Positions 14,041 through 18,125 of a stretch of DNA of 18,125 bases are shown here, piece by piece. Below the pieces are notes generated by a model. It did no database searches. It saw nothing but the letters and a program-made list of their open reading frames with translations, and was not told the origin of the DNA. Source of the stretch: Chloroflexi bacterium UBA5189 (GTDB lineage: Bacteria > Chloroflexota > Limnocylindria > Limnocylindrales > CSP1-4); NCBI GenBank assembly GCA_002413045.1, contig DHWF01000024.1, forward strand, positions 115,044 to 133,168, given 5' to 3'. The translations under genes and the position numbers were made by a program. Positions within the stretch are counted from its first letter, which is position 1; every line of letters begins with the position of its first letter.

Positions 14041-15461
14041 GACGTCGCCCCGGGTTCACGTTCCGGGCGGAGGCGCGGCTCGCGAATCCGTGCCGGCACC
14101 CCGACCGCCAGCTTGCCGGCTGGGACGTTCTTCGTGACCACGGCGCCCGCGCCGGTCTTCGCGCCCTCGCCGACCTCGACCGGCGCGACGAGCATCGTGT
14201 CGACGCCGAGGAACGCGTTCGCGCCGATCGTGGTCCGGTTCTTCACGTGCCCATCCCAGTTGGCCGTGATCGTGCCGGCGCCGATGTTCGTGCCGGCGCC
14301 GATCTCCGCATCGCCGAGGTAGCTCATGTGGTGCTGCTTCACCCGCGCGCCGAGCCGGCTGTTCTTGATCTCGGCGTAGTTTCCGATCTCGGCGCCGGCG
14401 CCGACGTGGCTGCCCGTTCGAAGGTGGCTGTACGGCCCGACCGTCGCGCCGTCCTCGACCGTCGAGCCCTCGACGACGCTGCGCACGACCCGGCAGCCGG
14501 ACCCGATGGTCGAATCCTCGATCGTCGTGGACGGCCCGATCGTGGTCCCCTCGCCGACCGAGGTCGCGCCCCGCAGCATGACGCCGGGCTCCAGCACGAC
14601 GTCCTGCGCGAGGTCCACGGACCAGTCCACGTAGACCGTGGACGGGTCGCGCATCGTCACGCCCGCGCGCATGTGCGCCTCGTTGATGCGAACGCGGAGG
14701 GCCCACTCTGCCTGGGCGAGCTGGCTCCGATCGTTGATGCCGTCGAGGGTGCCGTCGTCCTCGAACCCGACGGCGCTGACGATCCGGCCGTCCTCGCGGG
14801 CGAGCTGGACGAGGTCGGTGAGATACAGCTCGCCGTTCGAGGCGGACGGGGTCAACCCACCAACACGCCGGCGGAGCCAGGCCGCATCGAACGCGTACAT
14901 GCCGGCGTTGACCTCGTTCGTGTCGAGCTCGTCGGCTGACGCGTCACGCGCCTCCACGATCCGCTCGACGGACCCGAACTCGCTGCGGACGACCCGGCCC
15001 AGCTCGCCGGGATCCGCGGCGAAGACCGAGGCGAGGGCGATCGCCGCGTCGTCGAGGCGGCGCTGCTCGATCACGGCGACGAGCTGTTCGCCCATCACGA
15101 GCGGCACGTCCCCCGAGAGCACGAACACATCTTCGACGTCGTCGGGCAGTGCCGCCAAGGCGGCTCGAACGGCGTCGCCGGTCCCCCGCGGGACATCCTG
15201 GAGCGCGAGCGTGCCGCGCCCGTCGACGACGTCGCGGATCGCCTCGGTGGCGGGCGAATAGACCACGACCGGCTTGGCTGCCGATCCGTCGCCGAGCTCG
15301 GTCGCCGCCTCGTCCCACGCGTCGAGCACGTACGCGAGCATGGGCCGGCCGCACAGGGGATGGAGGATCTTGGGCGTCCGGGAGCGCATGCGCGTGCCAA
15401 GGCCCGCGGCGAGGACGACCGCCGCCGTCCGCCTGGACGGCTCGGCGCGTGGCGGGGTCAC
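14037..15461 (-). CDS. glmU: Bifunctional N-acetylglucosamine-1-phosphate uridyltransferase / glucosamine-1-phosphate acetyltransferase
   Basis: GlmU makes UDP-GlcNAc for cell-envelope synthesis: it acetylates glucosamine-1-phosphate and then transfers UMP. At 474 residues it has full length. The uridyltransferase half (about 12-245) carries LAAGLGTRM (17-25), Lys31 in TPKILHP, GTGDAV (93-98) and SGDVPLV (116-122). The left-handed beta-helix half (about 285-455) carries hexapeptide repeats, GNYAEIKNSRLG (360-371), the HHMSYLGDAEIG block with likely catalytic His378, and NIGAGTIT. The start is GTG at 15461. It follows ridA after 31 bases and overlaps corC. The ispE-ridA-glmU order resembles the Bacillus ispE-purR-ridA-spoVG-glmU cluster. 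Confidence 0.96.
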   Translation of the reverse strand: MTPPRAEPSRRTAAVVLAAGLGTRMRSRTPKILHPLCGRPMLAYVLDAWDEAATELGDGSAAKPVVVYSPATEAIRDVVDGRGTLALQDVPRGTGDAVRAALAALPDDVEDVFVLSGDVPLVMGEQLVAVIEQRRLDDAAIALASVFAADPGELGRVVRSEFGSVERIVEARDASADELDTNEVNAGMYAFDAAWLRRRVGGLTPSASNGELYLTDLVQLAREDGRIVSAVGFEDDGTLDGINDRSQLAQAEWALRVRINEAHMRAGVTMRDPSTVYVDWSVDLAQDVVLEPGVMLRGATSVGEGTTIGPSTTIEDSTIGSGCRVVRSVVEGSTVEDGATVGPYSHLRTGSHVGAGAEIGNYAEIKNSRLGARVKQHHMSYLGDAEIGAGTNIGAGTITANWDGHVKNRTTIGANAFLGVDTMLVAPVEVGEGAKTGAGAVVTKNVPAGKLAVGVPARIREPRLRPEREPGATS

Positions 15462-15492
15462 CGGGGCATTCTCACGGCGCTCGGCAGGTGCG

Positions 15493-15879
15493 TCAAACCT
15501 CGCGAACGGCGATGGCCTCGATTTCGACCAGCGCCTGCTTCGGAAGCGCCTTCACGGCAAACGTCGAGCGGGCGGGCGGCGGGTCCGGCAGGAACCGGGC
15601 GTAGATCGCGTTGAACGTCGCGAAGTCGTTGATGTCGGCAAGGAAGCAGGTCGTCTTCACGACGTTGGCCAGCGTGCAACCGGCCGCGTCAAGGACGGCT
15701 TCGAGATTCCGGATCACGCGCTCGACCTGGGCCTCGAGGCCACCCGGCACGAGCTCGCCGGTCGCCGGGTCGAGCCCGACCTGGCCGGAGCAGAACACGA
15801 GGTCGTGGGTCGCGATCGCCTGGCTGTACGGGCCGACGGCGGCCGGTGCGGCCGTGGTCTTGATCGCCTGACGAGTCAT
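15493..15879 (-). CDS. ridA: RidA family enamine/imine deaminase
   Basis: RidA hydrolyses reactive 2-aminoacrylate and related enamines or imines made by PLP enzymes, protecting them from damage. The 128-residue length is typical. Conserved parts are GPYSQAI (16-22), CSGQVGLDP (30-38), VVKTTCFLADINDFATFN (73-90), PPPARSTF (100-107) with the key Arg104, and Glu119 in VEIEA. Both residues of the active pair are present, so this is an active-type member. The ATG at 15879 overlaps the ispE stop as ATGA and has GGAGG eight bases upstream. It lies between ispE and glmU. Confidence 0.95.
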   Translation of the reverse strand: MTRQAIKTTAAPAAVGPYSQAIATHDLVFCSGQVGLDPATGELVPGGLEAQVERVIRNLEAVLDAAGCTLANVVKTTCFLADINDFATFNAIYARFLPDPPPARSTFAVKALPKQALVEIEAIAVREV

Positions 15880-17696
15880 CCGGGCGTCCTCCGTGGTGGG
15901 CTGACGATCGTGGTTGCTGCGACGAATGGGGCTCCCCCGCCGGGGCTGTCGAGGAGGCCGAGGCGGAGCTGCTCGCGAACGGCGGCCGCAGCGTCCTCCG
16001 CGCCGCCAATCGCAGGATAGAGCGCCCACAGGGTCGGTCCGGAGCCGGACAGCCCGATCGGGACGCCGAGCAGCCGCGTGAGCGCACGCCGGAGAGCGCG
16101 CAGCCCGGGCACCAGCAGGTCCGCCGCGAGCGCGAGGTCGTTGGCGATCGCGAGTACGCCGGCGCGCCGCACGAGGTCCGCGGCGGCCATCGGCGCATAG
16201 CCCGGCCCGAGCTCCGAGGCGAGGTGCTCCGACGACAGGCGCGTCGAGCCGCGGTTCGGTGGCGCGGCCCGCGCGTCGCCGTCGAACAAGTCGAACGCGG
16301 CGCGCGTGGATGCCTCCGCCGCCGTGGTGACCAGCAACACACCCGGCGGTGCGCCGGCGATCCCGTTCAGGGGCGTGACCTTCTCGCCACGGCCCTCGAC
16401 CAGCGCGGGGCCGCCCGCGAGGAAGAACGGCACGTCGGAGCCCGTCGCGGCCGCTGCTCGGCGCCGGTCTTCGGGCGAGAGGTCGGCGGACCACGCCTCG
16501 AGGGCGCCATCGATGGCCGCTGCGCCGTCGCTGCTCCCGCCCGCGAGGCCCGCCGCGATCGGGATGCGCTTCTCCAGGCGAACGGCCAGTGGGAACGTGC
16601 TGGCGCCTCTCCCCACGGCGCGACGCGCCTCGGCGATCCCGTGCGGCACGGAGTCGAACCCGGCGGGATCGAGGGTGGTGCGGCCGTCCGCGCCGCCGGT
16701 GACGTGCAGGCTGTCCCCGCGGCCGCTTGCCGGCGCGAAGCTCAGCCGATCGGCGAGCGCGAGCGGCACCATCACCTCGTCGGGCCGGCCGTGGCGCACG
16801 GTGGTGCGGAACGCCTTCTCATTCGGCGTCGAGGGGAAGACGGTGAGCTGGGCGATCTCGGCGTGAAAGATCGCGCGTGCGCGGTTGAGCAGGAGCACGA
16901 TCGACGGCTCCAGCTGACGTCCGGCCAGGGCGTCGACCGCGCCGATGAGGAACTCGGCTGCTTCGTGGTCGTAGCGCTCGCGCACCCACGCGCGGTGGGT
17001 CATGAGCGCCGCGAAGGTGACCACGCCCAGGGGCACCAGCGCGAGACGGTTGACGGGAATCAGGCGCACTGCGATCACCCCGATGCACATCGAGGTGGCG
17101 GCTGTCATGAAGGCGGCGCGGAGGTGGCTGGCGACGTCGACCCAGGAGTCGCGCTCACGAGGTCGGAGCAGGATGCCGTCAGAGAGCCCGCGTCGCATGA
17201 CGGTGATCGCGGTCGCCGCCACCGCGGCGACCCCGCTGTGCCAGACCGGGAGCGTGGGGCTCCCCGCGATCGCTCGGAAGGCCCAGACACCGATGGCCGC
17301 GAACACCCCGAAGCGGACGAGGTCGAACGCGGTGGGCCAGAGCGACCGCGAACGTCTGGTCGCGGCGGCGAGGACGGTCCCCACGGCGTACCCGATGAGC
17401 AGAGCGAGAGGGGTGGCGTAGAACAGCCCGATCACGAACGGCGCGGCGGCCATGGTGATCGACTGGCTGCCGCGCCGTGGGCTGTCGATGGTGGCGAGGC
17501 GGGCGGCGGCGAAGAAGCCGATCGCGTATGCCCACCAGGGCAGGCTCGGTGACGTGAAGGCGGGAAGCCTCGCGACGTATCCGACCCAGAGCGCGATGCC
17601 GATCAGGAGCATCACGGCAGCAAAGATCCACAGTCGCGGTTCGACGCGCGAGCGCCGGCCGAAACCGACGCCAAGACGACGCAGGATGGGCGTCAT
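15876..17696 (-). CDS. ispE: Composite ORF: membrane/GAF-like N-terminus joined to N-truncated IspE kinase
   Basis: Residues from about 308 to the end of this 606-residue frame are IspE, the GHMP kinase that phosphorylates CDP-methylerythritol in the MEP isoprenoid pathway. It shows KRIPIAAGLAGGSSDGAAA (376-394), GSDVPFFLAGGPA (419-431) and LSGSGPTLWALYP near the end. The first 35 or so residues of a normal IspE (Ala-Lys-x-Asn and Asp-Gly-Tyr-His motifs, needed for substrate binding) are missing and are not found in other frames nearby. In their place lie several hydrophobic segments (about 22-42, 55-70, 82-112, 128-145, 150-168, 195-232), a charged linker, and the start of a GAF-like domain (about 245-308), as in membrane sensor or diguanylate-cyclase proteins. 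The switch occurs near residues 308-316. Possible explanations are a true fusion/deletion or an assembly chimera. The ORF overlaps ridA by four bases. Confidence 0.75.
   Translation of the reverse strand: MTPILRRLGVGFGRRSRVEPRLWIFAAVMLLIGIALWVGYVARLPAFTSPSLPWWAYAIGFFAAARLATIDSPRRGSQSITMAAAPFVIGLFYATPLALLIGYAVGTVLAAATRRSRSLWPTAFDLVRFGVFAAIGVWAFRAIAGSPTLPVWHSGVAAVAATAITVMRRGLSDGILLRPRERDSWVDVASHLRAAFMTAATSMCIGVIAVRLIPVNRLALVPLGVVTFAALMTHRAWVRERYDHEAAEFLIGAVDALAGRQLEPSIVLLLNRARAIFHAEIAQLTVFPSTPNEKAFRTTVRHGRPDEVMVPLALADRLSFAPASGRGDSLHVTGGADGRTTLDPAGFDSVPHGIAEARRAVGRGASTFPLAVRLEKRIPIAAGLAGGSSDGAAAIDGALEAWSADLSPEDRRRAAAATGSDVPFFLAGGPALVEGRGEKVTPLNGIAGAPPGVLLVTTAAEASTRAAFDLFDGDARAAPPNRGSTRLSSEHLASELGPGYAPMAAADLVRRAGVLAIANDLALAADLLVPGLRALRRALTRLLGVPIGLSGSGPTLWALYPAIGGAEDAAAAVREQLRLGLLDSPGGGAPFVAATTIVSPPRRTPG
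16749..16775 (-). other. Junction between the GAF-like segment and the IspE segment
   Basis: The nine residues VMVPLALAD (308-316) could belong to either parent. GAF domains of this type commonly read EVMxP after a RTTV strand, and IspE commonly reads SVxxxLALxDRL just after its DGYH motif. The breakpoint is therefore most likely within these 27 bases. This is judged from family patterns only. Confidence 0.5.
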
Positions 17697-17735
17697 CGCT
17701 GCTCGGACAACTCCGCCTTAAACACCACCGCCGGG

Positions 17736-17741
17736 ATCGTA
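17736..17741 (-). promoter_or_regulatory. Candidate -10 box (TACGAT) for the composite membrane/IspE ORF
   Basis: TACGAT on the minus strand lies about 40 bases before the ATG at 17696. A GGCGGAG lies further down the leader but is rather far from the start. No -35 is clear. Confidence 0.3.
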
Positions 17742-17762
17742 TGGCCGGGGGCGCCAATGCTT

Positions 17763-17786
17763 TCACCAGCTTCGGTGACAGCTTCG
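17763..17786. repeat. Dyad and direct repeat in the divergent promoter region
   Basis: TCACC (17763-17767) and GGTGA (17774-17778) form a small inverted repeat. CAGCTTCG occurs twice, at 17767-17774 and 17779-17786, one 12-base step apart. The position between two divergent genes suggests a regulator site. Confidence 0.3.
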
Positions 17787-17787
17787 T

Positions 17788-17793
17788 TACTGT
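17788..17793 (+). promoter_or_regulatory. Candidate -10 box (TACTGT) for the DUF72 gene
   Basis: TACTGT lies nine bases before the TTG at 17803, and no Shine-Dalgarno site is visible. This would again give a leaderless or nearly leaderless mRNA. Confidence 0.3.
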
Positions 17794-17802
17794 TTGCTCA
17801 GA

Positions 17803-18106
17803 TTGGCTGCGCCCATTGCCGTCGGCACCTGCAATTGGGCCGACCACACCGACTTCTATCCACCCGAGCTGGAGCGCGGGCGACGGCAAAAGGACAAGCT
17901 GACCTTCTACGCGGAGTACTTCCCGATCGTCGAGATCGACACGACGTTCTACGGGATCCCGCGGCCGCAGGTGGTCGCATCCTGGACCGAGCGGACCCCC
18001 GAGGCGTTCCGCTTCAACATCAAGGCGTACCGCAGCCTCACCGGTCACGAGCGGGAGGACGGCCGCCCGCGCAAACCCACCGCCGACGAGGAGCGCGACT
18101 TCATGA
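17803..18106 (+). CDS. DUF72 (YecE-like) protein, N-terminal part
   Basis: About 101 residues of a DUF72 TIM-barrel protein are present before the contig ends. Family marks are VGTCNWAD near the start, FYPPEL, LTFYAEYFPIVEIDTTFYGI and the WTERTPEAFRFNIKAYRSLT block. Family function is not well established. There is no ATG in a suitable place: TTG at 17803 gives the usual short N-terminus, and TTG at 17794 is an alternative. The frame is truncated because bases from 18107 on are sequencing adapter; the residues those bases encode (VSYTH) are artificial. It diverges from the composite membrane/IspE ORF. Confidence 0.85.
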
Positions 18107-18125
18107 CTGTCTCTTATACACATCT
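18107..18125 (+). other. Nextera/Tn5 mosaic-end adapter sequence (artefact)
   Basis: The last 19 bases, CTGTCTCTTATACACATCT, equal the reverse complement of the Tn5 mosaic end used in Nextera libraries. On the minus strand they give the well-known false peptide start MCIRDS. They are not part of the organism's genome. Confidence 0.97.

Noticed and set aside
11558..14059. 833-codon minus-strand frame across corC and the polyprenyl synthase
   Set aside because: It is out of frame with corC and antisense to the synthase; the product is low-complexity and matches neither family.
17179..18123. Minus-strand protein beginning MCIRDS
   Set aside because: Its start codon lies inside the adapter sequence and the rest is antisense to the DUF72 gene or out of frame with the membrane ORF.

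Overview
The window is a GC-rich bacterial contig with densely packed genes, many GTG starts, repeated 4-base start/stop overlaps and several apparently leaderless promoters. The gene content is an alpha2-type glycyl-tRNA synthetase, an F420-type luciferase-like enzyme, CorC, RecO, GlmU, RidA, IspE and a polyprenyl diphosphate synthase. This fits a high-GC Chloroflexota lineage (Limnocylindria-like) or, less likely, an Actinomycetota relative; that placement is inference. The last 19 bases are exactly the Nextera/Tn5 mosaic-end adapter, so this is a short-read assembly and true genomic sequence ends at 18106.

Layout. (1) 1-1370: the 5' part of ppdK (minus) diverges from a ferredoxin-NADP reductase (plus). 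(2) 1383-8572, all minus: read in transcription order, an enamidase-like amidohydrolase, a 322-base spacer with odd repeats, a luciferase-like oxidoreductase, a molybdo-hydroxylase FAD subunit, a fused 2Fe-2S/molybdopterin hydroxylase subunit and a nucleoside hydrolase. A PF06684 'amino acid synthesis' protein (8600-9172) precedes the enamidase. Together these look like an N-heterocycle (nicotinate- or purine-type) catabolic island lying between housekeeping genes. (3) 9202-12625: recO then glyS (minus), with a polyprenyl diphosphate synthase diverging from recO. (4) 12622-17696, all minus: ispE, ridA, glmU and corC in an overlapping operon. The order ispE-ridA-glmU echoes the ispE-purR-ridA-spoVG-glmU cluster of Bacillus. 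(5) 17803-18106: the start of a DUF72 (YecE-like) gene on the plus strand.

The points most worth checking are three. The 606-residue ORF at 15876-17696 joins a multi-pass membrane plus GAF-like N-terminus to an IspE kinase that lacks its own N-terminal segment; it is either a real fusion/deletion or an assembly chimera at a short shared sequence. The enamidase/molybdo-hydroxylase island has unknown substrates. The spacer at 7042-7363 carries long imperfect inverted repeats and an ORF joined to both neighbours by TGATG. I saw no tRNA, rRNA, CRISPR array or intact insertion sequence.
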